Shown piece after piece: positions 1 to 6,704 of a stretch of DNA of 38,318 bases. A model generated the notes under the pieces. The model worked only from the letters and a program-made list of their open reading frames with translations, searched no databases and was not told where the DNA came from. The position numbers and the translations under genes are program-made. The DNA is taken from positions 1-38,318 of IMG/VR virus record IMGVR_UViG_3300012203_000003. One strand, written 5' to 3'. Source of the stretch: a virus. The first letter of the stretch is position 1, and each line of letters starts with the position of its first letter.

Positions 1-78
1 CGACTTGTTTATGTTAATGCTTCACACGTCAACGAACTTTATAAGCCAGTAAACAGGCCGGTAAGGATTGAGCTATGA
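1..78 (+). CDS. metallophosphoesterase, C-terminal fragment (continues from 38273 end)
   Basis: This is the last 25 codons of the calcineurin-like phosphoesterase that is complete at 37605-38273. It is cut only because the window opens inside it. Its TGA stop (76-78) overlaps the ATG of the zinc-ribbon gene at 75 in an ATGA junction, so the two are translationally coupled. Confidence 0.9.
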   Translation, partial: RLVYVNASHVNELYKPVNRPVRIEL

Positions 79-123
79 AAGAAAAGTGCGAAAAGTGTAA
101 TTCAATTCTAGAGCTCTGCCCAG
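1..123. repeat. terminal direct repeat, left copy
   Basis: These 123 bases are identical to 38196-38318. The repeat begins inside the metallophosphoesterase gene and ends inside the zinc-ribbon gene, with both reading frames intact. This is what a closed circle or a circularly permuted phage genome looks like after assembly. A true short terminal repeat would be expected to lie outside genes. The unique length is 38,195 bp. Confidence 0.95.
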
Positions 124-473
124 CAGACTTGCCATATCACGAAGAACACTGGAGCTGCCCTAACTGCGACTCGACTTATAATATTGTTGAGGAAAATTTA
201 AACAAACCAAACTATATGTACAACCTAGAAGAATTAATAACAACTTTTCAAAAGAACTCAATTTTAGCTAGGGAAGAAAATAACAAGGCGATCAACTTAT
301 TCAAAGAAAACTCTCCAGGAGAGCCACTCCCTGAATGGTTTACTAGAGAATTCTGCATAAACAAAGCTTTATCTGCCATGTGTCAGGAAATCTTAGATCT
401 GAAGAAAAGTCTAATGACCAATAAAACTAAATCAAAGGTCGATAGTTCTGAGGATATTCCCTCGGATCCTTGA
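75..473 (+). CDS. zinc-ribbon protein of unknown function, last gene of the accessory operon
   Basis: The protein has 132 residues. Two CxxC knuckles near the N-terminus (C5/C8 and C28/C31, the second in CPNC) form a likely zinc ribbon. The rest is a charged, mostly helical tail rich in Lys, Asn and Glu. The start overlaps the stop of the upstream phosphoesterase (ATGA). The last 47 bases overlap, tail to tail, the end of the terminase large subunit gene on the other strand. Zinc ribbons in short phage proteins often bind nucleic acid or other proteins, but nothing here names a target. It is the distal gene of the plus-strand operon that starts at 35234. Confidence 0.8.
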   Translation: MKEKCEKCNSILELCPADLPYHEEHWSCPNCDSTYNIVEENLNKPNYMYNLEELITTFQKNSILAREENNKAINLFKENSPGEPLPEWFTREFCINKALSAMCQEILDLKKSLMTNKTKSKVDSSEDIPSDP

Positions 474-1731
474 AGATTTCGGGTAGTTCATCTCCACCAC
501 CATAAGCCTCAGCTTTAATGCGCTCGAGTTCGTTAATGCCCATGCTTTTGAGAGGTTTGGCGAACAGATGCGTGAATATCGCATACCTTAACGAGTCAAG
601 GGCATGGTCATTCTCTTTCTTAGGTTTATCAATGCCAGTCATCAAACTCTTAGAATCCCAGACATAGGACTGGAATTCCTTAATGAGGTTATCGCATTTG
701 CGACAGATCTTGAGCGTCCCGTTGTTTAAGAGATCTCCCACTTTGCGAATTCCATCAATAACCTCATTCTCGGCCTCGAAGATGTTCGCAATTCCCTGCC
801 TTTGGCATTCGACCTTAAAGCTAGCAGCGCTCGGATCAACATAAATAGCTTTGATTGGCCTATCTTGTGTAAACTTCTTTAAGTCGGAGGCGTACTCACT
901 GTCCGTCTTTTGCCTTTGATGAATCTTCGAATCGAAGTAATACTCATCTTCAACCCAGATATTAGGGTGTTTATTAGTGTTAACACCAACCAAAGTGAAA
1001 GCACAAGGGTTAGTAGTCCCATAGTCAACACCGACGATGTAATATTGAGGGTTGTTTGCCGCATAGTCGATAACATGGTATTTCGGGTCGAAGAAGTCAT
1101 AGATCGCTCCCTCCGCTTGAACCCATTTGCCTTCAATAAATCTTTGATACCATAAACCACGATATTGTCTCCTAAGATATTCTTTTTCATCCTCGGTGAG
1201 CTGAGGATTGTCATCAAGGGTGAATTGCCAAGACCGAACATCCGGGTTGCCGTCTAAGTAATCCTTTTTGAGCCAATGATACGGAGAATCCGGATTTGTA
1301 GTAGCAAATATTTTAGCACCACCCATAGCACAACGGCTAATAAGCATCTTAAAAACCGATTCAGGAATAATCGTAGCCTCATCAACATATGCCCCTGCAA
1401 ATGTAGGTCCTCGTATCTTAGATTCAGCACGCTCATCATCTGCGCCAATAATATGTACAGTTTTGCCATAGATATGTAACTCTCTCTTTCCTGAATAATG
1501 TTTAGCATCTAATCCTACCATAAGCTCAAGTTGGGGAAAAGTATTGCGTTTGAAGGCGTCGTAGGTTTTACAAATTAGGGCATATTCGCCTTGCGGGCCC
1601 TTCATGAGCTCCTTAACAAAGCGCCATAGGCTAATGAATGTCTTTCCTGAGCGAACAGCACCTTCCCAGATATTAATCCGAGCGTCCGATTCTTGATAGG
1701 ATTTGATCTGCTTGTCGCTAAATAGTTTCAT
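427..1731 (-). CDS. terL: terminase large subunit (packaging ATPase-nuclease)
   Basis: This is the DNA-packaging motor: the N-terminal ATPase drives DNA into the procapsid through the portal and the C-terminal nuclease cuts the concatemer. Visible motifs are Walker A GAVRSGKT (residues 24-31), Walker B VDEA (116-119), the coupling motif TTNPD (144-148), and an RNase H-fold nuclease with acidic residues at D236 (VDYGTT), D299 (VDPS) and D375/D379 (NDHALDS). Its 434 residues are normal for PBSX/P22-type large terminases. No clear Shine-Dalgarno precedes the ATG. A small GGCTA/TAGCC hairpin lies in the 58-nt gap upstream. It is the last gene of the leftward run starting with the candidate small terminase, and its 3' end overlaps a plus-strand gene. 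Confidence 0.95.
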   Translation of the reverse strand: MKLFSDKQIKSYQESDARINIWEGAVRSGKTFISLWRFVKELMKGPQGEYALICKTYDAFKRNTFPQLELMVGLDAKHYSGKRELHIYGKTVHIIGADDERAESKIRGPTFAGAYVDEATIIPESVFKMLISRCAMGGAKIFATTNPDSPYHWLKKDYLDGNPDVRSWQFTLDDNPQLTEDEKEYLRRQYRGLWYQRFIEGKWVQAEGAIYDFFDPKYHVIDYAANNPQYYIVGVDYGTTNPCAFTLVGVNTNKHPNIWVEDEYYFDSKIHQRQKTDSEYASDLKKFTQDRPIKAIYVDPSAASFKVECQRQGIANIFEAENEVIDGIRKVGDLLNNGTLKICRKCDNLIKEFQSYVWDSKSLMTGIDKPKKENDHALDSLRYAIFTHLFAKPLKSMGINELERIKAEAYGGGDELPEIFKDPREYPQNYRPLI

Positions 1732-1789
1732 AATTTAAAGAGGGCTACGGGGATTAGCCGCGCCCTAAGTCCAATGTACTCTTGGCACA

Positions 1790-2002
1790 TTAGAAAAGAT
1801 ATTTAGTTTTATCTAACTCCCATCCATCAACCGTTCGATCTAAATGCAATATAGCACTACAATGAATACACATAGATTCCTGTAAACGCGAACCATTGGG
1901 AAAGATCTTAAAATAAGTAGCTCGATTGGATTTTTCTTCCCAATCAGTAATATCGCAGAGTCTACATCGGGGATATAATGGCTTGGGATCATATTCATTC
2001 AT
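1790..2002 (-). CDS. small zinc-binding protein (two CxxC)
   Basis: The protein has 70 residues with CRLC near residue 13 and CIHC near residue 45, a spacing typical of a zinc ribbon. A GW near the C-terminus resembles the Cys protein at 2227-2529: both share the order CxxC, W-x-EK, CxxC or a similar Cys pair, then a W with acidic residues. The two may be diverged paralogues. It overlaps the upstream gene by 8 nt, so it is co-translated in the small-gene run between the terminase subunits. Function unknown. Confidence 0.75.
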   Translation of the reverse strand: MNEYDPKPLYPRCRLCDITDWEEKSNRATYFKIFPNGSRLQESMCIHCSAILHLDRTVDGWELDKTKYLF

Positions 2003-2243
2003 TAAAAGATATCCTTGCTTTCCAACCTACTGACCCAGGAAAGTCGGTATTTCCGTCCTTAAAAGGAGAGCGAATTATTATCTCCTCCTCCTCAATTTTA
2101 AATCTTTTTGAAGTAAAACCAGCAAGAACCCGTTTTTTTAATATCTCTACAACTTCTTGCACAACGGGGTCATCCTTAGAGGGGATAAAATTACAATCTG
2201 GGAAGTGTGTCCAGTCGCCATACCAATCATCCATCCGATTCAT
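1995..2243 (-). CDS. hypothetical protein, 82 aa
   Basis: Not recognised. It is acidic and basic in patches, with a run of Glu/Ile around residues 50-56. It overlaps both neighbours (17 nt with the upstream gene, 8 nt with the downstream gene), which is the pattern of this whole operon and the best argument that it is real. Confidence 0.65.
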   Translation of the reverse strand: MNRMDDWYGDWTHFPDCNFIPSKDDPVVQEVVEILKKRVLAGFTSKRFKIEEEEIIIRSPFKDGNTDFPGSVGWKARISFNE

Positions 2244-2529
2244 AAAGTCCTTTCTCGGGTAAACAAGGAAGAGAAGTCCAACATATTATATATATTTCCT
2301 CAGAAGTTTCGTCTTTAACCCATCTTTTAGATTCTCGATCATATTTACCCAAACAATATCCAAAATCTCCATAACAAATTACAACCTTATCAAAAGGAAA
2401 AGGATGAAGCAGATCCTTTTCGATCCAGTTATTTACATGACTGCATCTATAACAAAAGGGATGTTTGATTAGGTTCAAGTCATAATCATTGTTGGGATAT
2501 TCTCTCTTATCACCATCAAGCAGATTCAT
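2227..2529 (-). CDS. Cys-rich hypothetical protein, 100 aa
   Basis: Not recognised by family. It contains CYRC near residue 26 followed by WIEK, and single cysteines further on (CYG, YCLG, ICW, LPC) that could complete a zinc site. It starts 10 nt after the DUF551-like gene and overlaps the next gene. It looks like a relative of the 70-aa protein at 1790-2002. Confidence 0.7.
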   Translation of the reverse strand: MNLLDGDKREYPNNDYDLNLIKHPFCYRCSHVNNWIEKDLLHPFPFDKVVICYGDFGYCLGKYDRESKRWVKDETSEEIYIICWTSLPCLPEKGLYESDG

Positions 2530-2539
2530 TCATAACTCC

Positions 2540-2737
2540 TTATCCATTTGCTAGCCACCCCAATATATCATCCAATTCATAAACTCTTCCAACTAACTTA
2601 CCCCATTTGTCAAACTCGACAAACCATCGTGTGGGTGCGGAATATACCGCCTCAATCGTCTGAGAGTCTTTGGTTCTAATCCAACACTTCTGCTCATTTT
2701 CGGGCTTTTGCTTGTTGATATCAATCCAATGAATCAT
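2540..2737 (-). CDS. DUF551-like small protein
   Basis: A 65-residue protein that opens with a W-x-x-x-x-x-x-P pattern (HWIDINKQKP) and continues as alternating beta strands with conserved tryptophans. This is the layout of the short phage DUF551 family, whose role is unknown. Its start codon shares a base with the upstream stop (TAATG). Two further DUF551 proteins sit in the plus-strand operon at 37081-37615, so the genome may hold three copies. Confidence 0.65.
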   Translation of the reverse strand: MIHWIDINKQKPENEQKCWIRTKDSQTIEAVYSAPTRWFVEFDKWGKLVGRVYELDDILGWLANG

Positions 2738-2865
2738 TAGTTATGCGGCTTTTTGAATTCGAGAGCCATATGTTTCCAATGAATAAGTTCTTTCTCAAGC
2801 TCTTTAATTCGCTCCTGGCAGAAGTTACAGCCTAGCTTCTCAAACCACTTTCTTATTAGCTTCAT
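2737..2865 (-). CDS. hypothetical protein, 42 aa, one CxxC
   Basis: A short reading frame with a basic helical stretch, one CNFC motif and a heptad-like second half. The ATG (2865-2863) overlaps the stop of the upstream gene by ATGA, and its stop overlaps the next ATG by TAATG. The double coupling supports translation. A single CxxC could bind zinc only as a dimer. Confidence 0.6.
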   Translation of the reverse strand: MKLIRKWFEKLGCNFCQERIKELEKELIHWKHMALEFKKPHN

Positions 2866-3056
2866 TTTTCTTCCTCTTGAATGATATGTATCTTACACTC
2901 ATTTATCTCATCTATAATCTCATCAAACTCATTCCGAAGAACAATATATCTCATATTGATAATACTCAGTTCCATTTGGAGTTCCGCAATCTTTTGATTA
3001 GCTCTCATTAGCCCTTCCTCACGAGTACGCAAAAGTTCTCTAGGCACTAGATCCAT
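2862..3056 (-). CDS. coiled-coil small protein, 64 aa
   Basis: The protein has heptad-like spacing of Leu/Ile/Met with many Glu and Arg from about residue 8 to 60, so a coiled coil is likely. It overlaps the upstream gene by 17 nt and is coupled to the downstream gene by ATGA. Function unknown. Confidence 0.65.
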   Translation of the reverse strand: MDLVPRELLRTREEGLMRANQKIAELQMELSIINMRYIVLRNEFDEIIDEINECKIHIIQEEEK

Positions 3057-3207
3057 TAAGCCTCTTAAGTTCTTGATTAGCCTTGCGAAGACGATTGATC
3101 TCTTTTAGAAGAGGATCTTTGCTACGAATAGTTTCAGCCCAATTAGTTCGAAGCTCTTCGATCTGCAGCTCCATTAGCTGCATTCGAACCTTATCAAACT
3201 CTTCCAT
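3040..3207 (-). CDS. coiled-coil small protein, 55 aa
   Basis: Starts two bases after the upstream stop codon (TAG at 3210-3208, ATG at 3207-3205), with GAGG just before. It is strongly helical and Glu/Lys/Arg/Leu rich, in heptad order, like its downstream neighbour. The two may interact or be diverged copies. Function unknown. Confidence 0.6.
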   Translation of the reverse strand: MEEFDKVRMQLMELQIEELRTNWAETIRSKDPLLKEINRLRKANQELKRLNGSSA

Positions 3208-3444
3208 CTAAGCCTCGATTGTTTGAGTCTCTTGTATGGCCTCAGGAATGACCTCTTGTGCTTGAACGAAGGTAATCTTAGCTGTATTGACCAAGACCTC
3301 GCCAAACTTCAAAATACAGGGATCCTTGAGCAGTTCCCCATAATGATTAAGTGCAGCATCTCTTGATTCAAAGTCTTCGAGTAAGACTGCATTGAATTGA
3401 TCGATATGAATAATGATTTTAAATTGTGTCATCTTGTTCCTCAT
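3208..3444 (-). CDS. hypothetical protein, 78 aa
   Basis: An alpha/beta pattern: a beta strand (MTQFKIIIHI), a helix around residues 30-45 and a second strand. The adjacent upstream protein has the same outline (strand KRFNVTFCF, helix, strand with a central IIIN), so the two look like an ancient tandem duplication. It overlaps the upstream gene by 26 nt. Confidence 0.65.
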   Translation of the reverse strand: MRNKMTQFKIIIHIDQFNAVLLEDFESRDAALNHYGELLKDPCILKFGEVLVNTAKITFVQAQEVIPEAIQETQTIEA

Positions 3445-3652
3445 TTATTTTTGATATTTCCCAGACTTCAATAGATTGTAGAAGCCTGAGGTTAATAATA
3501 ATGCTGTTAAAGTCGGCAAGTTGCCAGGGCGATGAAAATGTCTCCTTGATCCTAGAAATTGCTTCCTCTTTTGATTCCGCATCAATTTGAGTATGAATCT
3601 CGCTATTGCCAAAGCAAAAGGTAACGTTAAATCTCTTGAGTTTTCTTTCCAT
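3419..3652 (-). CDS. hypothetical protein, 77 aa, possible paralogue of its downstream neighbour
   Basis: It begins with a strand-forming segment, then an acidic helix (ESKEEAISRIKETF) and a hydrophobic strand, parallel to the 78-aa product at 3208-3444. It overlaps the candidate small terminase gene by 26 nt. Function unknown. Confidence 0.65.
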   Translation of the reverse strand: MERKLKRFNVTFCFGNSEIHTQIDAESKEEAISRIKETFSSPWQLADFNSIIINLRLLQSIEVWEISKINEEQDDTI

Positions 3653-4058
3653 CAGACTTATCTAATATATTGAGGAATTTTTCCACAAGTGTTTCGTTAG
3701 ATTGTTTATTTGAATGATCTTCTTTATCCCATCCGAATTTATTGCGCATTAGCATTTGAAGAGATGCTGTGTTGGCGTCTTTATTTGCTCCCCTCGCACT
3801 GTCTTCAACTACTTGTTCCCAAATCTGGTAGCCAGATGATTTGGCTCTTTCTATTTGTAAGGGGTTGAAAACAGAAGGGTCTTCTTTTATATAAGTATCC
3901 ATAGTTTGCCAAGTAACTGTAAGGTCATCCTTCTCAAACCACCAAGATTTTTTAGATTTGCCTTTTGCCATGTGTGCTAAATAAGAATCAAAAGCTTCTC
4001 TCTTTAATTCATCAGTAGTGAGTTTTTTAGCTAATTTGTTGCCTTTCATGAATGTCAT
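3627..4058 (-). CDS. terS: candidate terminase small subunit
   Basis: A 143-residue, largely helical, basic protein. The segment KSWWFEKDD followed by an ITW-like stretch and, at the end, MLMRNKFGW with charged residues, resembles P22-type small terminases, whose C-terminal part often reads MKNRFGW. The small subunit binds the packaging site and regulates the large subunit. Position supports this: first gene of the leftward run that ends with terL. Two in-frame ATGs are possible (4058 and 4049) and neither has a good ribosome site. A candidate promoter lies just upstream (4115-4086). Confidence 0.65.
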   Translation of the reverse strand: MTFMKGNKLAKKLTTDELKREAFDSYLAHMAKGKSKKSWWFEKDDLTVTWQTMDTYIKEDPSVFNPLQIERAKSSGYQIWEQVVEDSARGANKDANTASLQMLMRNKFGWDKEDHSNKQSNETLVEKFLNILDKSDGKKTQEI

Positions 4059-4085
4059 AGAACTACTTTAATCCTTTAGTTCCAA

Positions 4086-4115
4086 TCTTTACCAGTAAAA
4101 TAATTTTTATGTCTA
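4086..4115 (-). promoter_or_regulatory. candidate leftward promoter of the terminase operon
   Basis: Read on the minus strand: TAGACA (4115-4110), an 18-bp gap, then a weak TAAAGA (4091-4086). The -35 lies in a CACTAGACA element also found at the -35 of the repressor promoter (6690-6685). The -10 is poor, so the call rests mainly on position and the shared element. Confidence 0.35.
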
Positions 4116-4152
4116 GTGTAAATTCATTAAAGTTCTATACTGATCGGAATAT

Positions 4153-4296
4153 ATGGACAAAAAATCGATAAATTACGCAAATTCTCTTAAGCAGGTCAGA
4201 TTGATAGCAATCACAAGCGTTTTGAGTGTGCTATTGCTATGTGCTATTGAATCGCCAAATGTTCAAAAACATGAGCTGCTAAACAAAAAAGGATAG
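4153..4296 (+). CDS. single-pass membrane peptide, 47 aa
   Basis: The ATG at 4153 opens a 47-codon frame with a basic start, a hydrophobic segment of about 16 residues (LIAITSVLSVLLLCAI, residues 17-32) and a polar tail. It is an inner-membrane anchor or a poor lipoprotein signal, since LLLC lacks the small residue normally before Cys. GGA lies before the ATG, and a TATACT box at 4136-4141 could serve as -10, leaving a very short leader. Its stop is one base before the GTG of the next gene. Function unknown. Confidence 0.5.
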   Translation: MDKKSINYANSLKQVRLIAITSVLSVLLLCAIESPNVQKHELLNKKG

Positions 4297-4297
4297 A

Positions 4298-4567
4298 GTG
4301 GACGGACCAGAAATAAGTCATTATGATCTCGCAGATTTAGCGTTTACGAGGGAAATTTATAACAAATTTGATGCCATTGTGCGAGAAAATGGCGATGAGA
4401 GGTTTTCAGAGTCTATGTTAGCTACGCTTTGGTTAATGAGCGGTATGATTGTAGCAGATTTAAAGTCCCGTGGGTTGGCTTTCGAACCCAATTTGGATCA
4501 TTATTTTAACTCCATAGCAATAAGAGTATTTGGCTTGGAGCCCCATAAAGAACCTAAAAAAGAGTAA
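4298..4567 (+). CDS. hypothetical protein, 89 aa, GTG start
   Basis: Starts with GTG at 4298, preceded by AAGGA at the right distance and separated by one base from the membrane peptide, so the two form a small two-gene unit. The product is helical and acidic, with a moderately hydrophobic centre (LWLMSGMIVADL). Not recognised. The unit is isolated on the plus strand between two leftward operons. Confidence 0.65.
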   Translation: MDGPEISHYDLADLAFTREIYNKFDAIVRENGDERFSESMLATLWLMSGMIVADLKSRGLAFEPNLDHYFNSIAIRVFGLEPHKEPKKE

Positions 4568-4609
4568 AGTCCCAATCCCAAATCATCTTGATAAATGTTA
4601 AAAATCCCA

Positions 4610-4837
4610 TTATGCCCTCTTTCCGTTATCTAATAGAGTATTATAAGCCCTAACCTTATCTTCTTCGCTAGAGTCTCTATCTTCTAGTGTACGTTCTGCT
4701 TGTCTATTTTCTTGATCTCTTTCTTTCATGAGTTCTATGTAAAGCTCCTCACTCGATGGTATGTGTATATCCACCAGTCTAGCAAATACAAATGTTGTTG
4801 ATAATAGTGTAAAAATAATCGTCGATTTCTTTTTCAT
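4610..4837 (-). CDS. secreted small protein with signal peptide
   Basis: The protein has 75 residues. A lysine-rich start, a hydrophobic core (IIFTLLSTTFVF) and a likely cleavage after VFA form a classic signal peptide. The mature part is short, acidic and helical (Glu/Arg rich), suggesting a periplasmic coiled peptide. The ribosome site GCCGGG lies in a 6-bp inverted repeat (TCCCGG at 4841-4846 with CCGGGA at 4890-4895) that could hide it. Last gene of the leftward control operon. Function unknown. Confidence 0.65.
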   Translation of the reverse strand: MKKKSTIIFTLLSTTFVFARLVDIHIPSSEELYIELMKERDQENRQAERTLEDRDSSEEDKVRAYNTLLDNGKRA

Positions 4838-4904
4838 AAATCCCGGCCATATGTAATTTCAATTTTTCCCATGGTAATTAAAATGATGACCGGGAGGATT
4901 TATT

Positions 4905-5063
4905 TCAAGTGGATTGAAGCAGATCCGATAAAAGGTTTAGCTGCTTAAGCTCAATATTGTCAACCAGAGTCTGAATTTCATAACTAAAAAGCGAGTCTCC
5001 ATAGGTTAATAGCAATAAAGCAGCAAGCGAAAGTTCGGGATCAAGTTTAGCTTTTAGCGGCAT
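4905..5063 (-). CDS. hypothetical protein, 52 aa
   Basis: The ATG at 5063 lies inside the end of the IS630-type HTH gene (17-nt overlap in another frame). The product is Leu-rich and helical, with no signal or Cys. The overlap style matches the rest of the operon. The ribosome site is weak. Confidence 0.5.
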   Translation of the reverse strand: MPLKAKLDPELSLAALLLLTYGDSLFSYEIQTLVDNIELKQLNLLSDLLQST

Positions 5064-5493
5064 AAAGTCTTAGAGTAAGTGAAATAGTCGGAGGAGAAAC
5101 ATTAATATTTTTTTTATTCTTAAGTAGATTGGCAATTTCTATCAGCGAAAGTTTTTTATCAGCATGGGGTATTTTTTTCTTTACATCTTGTATCGCATTA
5201 TATAATTTGCGAGTTGATTTAATTGGACGTCCTATTCTTTTAAGATCATATATACAGTCTATTCCTCTCTTTAAATAGTTTTCTTTAATTAGCAATACCC
5301 CAGAAGCGGTGATTTTTAAATCTTTAGCAATTTCTTCATAGGTTCTTTCGTTGTTGTTATTTTTATCTAAAGCTAAAATTACTTTGGCGCGTCTCACGGA
5401 TCTTTTATCTTGGGGTCTTTCATTAACCAGTTTTTCTAATGTTTCCCTATTTTGATTAGAAAGATATACCTTCTTTGCTGAATAACTGGCCAT
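5047..5493 (-). CDS. IS630-type helix-turn-helix DNA-binding protein without a transposase domain
   Basis: A 148-residue protein resembling only the N-terminal DNA-binding half of IS630/Tc1-family transposases. Residues about 10-55 give the first helical unit (RRAKVILAL, then YEEIAKDLKITASGVLLIKENYLKRGI). IGRPIK (residues about 88-93) corresponds to the GRP hinge of that family, and a second helix-turn-helix follows (SLIEIANLLK, SPPTISLTLR). No DDE catalytic domain follows and no inverted repeats flank the gene. It sits six bases after another small gene in the repressor operon. I infer a domesticated regulator; a packaging-site binder is an alternative. Confidence 0.7.
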   Translation of the reverse strand: MASYSAKKVYLSNQNRETLEKLVNERPQDKRSVRRAKVILALDKNNNNERTYEEIAKDLKITASGVLLIKENYLKRGIDCIYDLKRIGRPIKSTRKLYNAIQDVKKKIPHADKKLSLIEIANLLKNKKNINVSPPTISLTLRLYAAKS

Positions 5494-5499
5494 TTCTAA

Positions 5500-5652
5500 T
5501 TACCAAGTTGCCGGTTCATCATCTTTATCACCTTTTGATCCTTTAATGGATTGTGTCAATTCTTGAATCGCTTTCGTCAAATCTTTAAGACCGAAAGAAA
5601 TGTACTTAATATTTTCTTCAAGTGTATAAACTTTCTTAGGTTGTTCGCTCAT
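5500..5652 (-). CDS. hypothetical protein, 50 aa
   Basis: The ATG at 5652 has an excellent GGAGG seven bases upstream, and the frame ends six bases before the next gene. The product is helical (LEENIKYISFGLKDLTKAIQ) with a charged tail ending in TW. Function unknown. The gap upstream (5653-5791) contains a weak AAGGAAA/TTTCCTT hairpin (5737-5761). Confidence 0.7.
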   Translation of the reverse strand: MSEQPKKVYTLEENIKYISFGLKDLTKAIQELTQSIKGSKGDKDDEPATW

Positions 5653-5791
5653 TTACCCTCCAAGGTCTGATAATAGCTAGTATGTTGTGCAGTTTCGCTG
5701 CTTTTAGTAGTATTTAAATATTTAATACAATTTGTTAAGGAAAAAACTCAAGAATTTCCTTGGTTTGTTAAGTTGCCTAATAGTATATTCT

Positions 5792-5992
5792 TTAAAAGTC
5801 ATCGTCCTCAAAATTTTGATATAGCTCTCTATCTGTAAAAGGCCTTACCCAAATGTTTATAATCTGATCGTTCAATATAATCTGCGTAGGCTCAAGAGCC
5901 TCTTCCTGGAGTCGCGTTATTTCTTTAGGGTTTAGAGCCAGATCTAAAAATATCTCGTCATCGACCTGTTCGTGTATTTTTCTCATCTTCAA
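5792..5992 (-). CDS. hypothetical protein, 66 aa
   Basis: An acidic product overlapping the end of the RusA gene by 35 nt in another frame, with nothing recognisable. It ends in a cluster of acidic residues (FEDDDF). The overlap supports coupled translation with the resolvase. Confidence 0.6.
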   Translation of the reverse strand: MKMRKIHEQVDDEIFLDLALNPKEITRLQEEALEPTQIILNDQIINIWVRPFTDRELYQNFEDDDF

Positions 5993-6416
5993 AGGTTTGT
6001 TTGGTTTGATTTTCGATAGGGATGATTCGGATATAAGTTCCAGGTTTGGAAGAATAGATCTTTCGCGCGCGTATCTCTATAATTTGAGAATCGTCTTTAA
6101 ATACTAAATTGTTTAGTACATCGCTTACCAACTTGAGCATATTATCTACATCGGGCCTTTTCATATGATGAATAGCTCCATTAAGCATGGCGGCAGTTTT
6201 GCTTTTAGATGTTGCTTTTGGTATAGGCATCATGAATACAACATCCATTGCAACTGGGACAGTAAGAGGTTCTTCTCTAAATTGCGAACGTATTTGCCAT
6301 TTATACCCTTCTTTGAGTTTGGCGTTAGGGTCGTAAGTAATGCTTTTTCCTCCGCGTCTAACAGTACGGGCTCTCGCTTGTGGGATTGGATCCCCATAAA
6401 GATCTAATGAAATCAT
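5958..6416 (-). CDS. rusA: RusA-family Holliday junction resolvase
   Basis: A homodimeric endonuclease that cuts four-way junctions and so resolves branched recombination and replication intermediates before packaging. Residues 86-103 carry the hallmark RPDVDN followed by SDVLN, giving the acidic metal ligands D89, D91 and D99, and KDDSQI follows at 107-112. The length of 152 aa is a little above the usual 120-140 because of a charged tail. AGGAGGAGGT sits upstream of the ATG, the strongest ribosome site of the region. It lies directly after the repressor-like gene and acts in the same pathway as the ERF annealase and YqaJ exonuclease encoded on the other strand. Confidence 0.9.
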   Translation of the reverse strand: MISLDLYGDPIPQARARTVRRGGKSITYDPNAKLKEGYKWQIRSQFREEPLTVPVAMDVVFMMPIPKATSKSKTAAMLNGAIHHMKRPDVDNMLKLVSDVLNNLVFKDDSQIIEIRARKIYSSKPGTYIRIIPIENQTKQTFEDEKNTRTGR

Positions 6417-6456
6417 ATGTACCTCCTCCTCTAGATAAGAAACAGGTGAATTAATT

Positions 6457-6654
6457 TCAATCTATTAGATCAGAGAGTTTTAGAGCACCTTGCGTTTTCT
6501 CCTCAATTCTGCGTGCAATGAAAGGTTTCATAGGATGCCCACGAAGATATCGATGAAGGGAGAATCTTCCTATTTCACAAAGACGGCAGAAATCAATCTG
6601 CTTCAATTTGTGCTTTCGAAGATAAGTGTTGAGAGCGATTACTGTCTTTTGCAT
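6457..6654 (-). CDS. small helix-turn-helix regulator (Cro/CI-like)
   Basis: A 65-residue basic protein of Cro size. Residues about 16-46 fit a helix-turn-helix: KQIDFCRLCEIGRFSLHRYLRG, with the recognition helix around SLHRYL. No dimerisation or protease domain follows. The gene faces a rightward promoter across a 110-bp region with two inverted repeats, the arrangement of a phage repressor locus. Its own promoter (6690-6661) would start RNA within a base or two of the ATG, and no ribosome site exists, so the message is probably leaderless, as for lambda cI from pRM. It probably controls the early genes 6766 onward and perhaps itself. Confidence 0.75.
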   Translation of the reverse strand: MQKTVIALNTYLRKHKLKQIDFCRLCEIGRFSLHRYLRGHPMKPFIARRIEEKTQGALKLSDLID

Positions 6655-6660
6655 ATTACC

Positions 6661-6690
6661 ATCATAGAGGAAATGAATCTTTTTTGTCTA
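6661..6690 (-). promoter_or_regulatory. leftward promoter of the regulator gene, leaderless
   Basis: On the minus strand TAGACA (6690-6685), an 18-bp gap and TATGAT (6666-6661); each hexamer matches five of six consensus bases. The expected start point is about 6655-6654, at the A of the ATG. A GTCT-N4-AGAC inverted repeat (6686-6697) covers the -35. Confidence 0.6.
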
Positions 6691-6704
6691 GTGAGACGTT
6701 TTTC

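Noticed and set aside
1-123. Biological short terminal repeats as in T7
   Set aside because: The repeat falls inside two coding genes and has the size of an assembly overlap; with terminase of P22/PBSX type, headful permutation is more likely.
4847-4873. Leader peptide of 12 codons ending in an ATGA overlap with the secreted 75-aa gene
   Set aside because: No ribosome site and too short to separate from chance.
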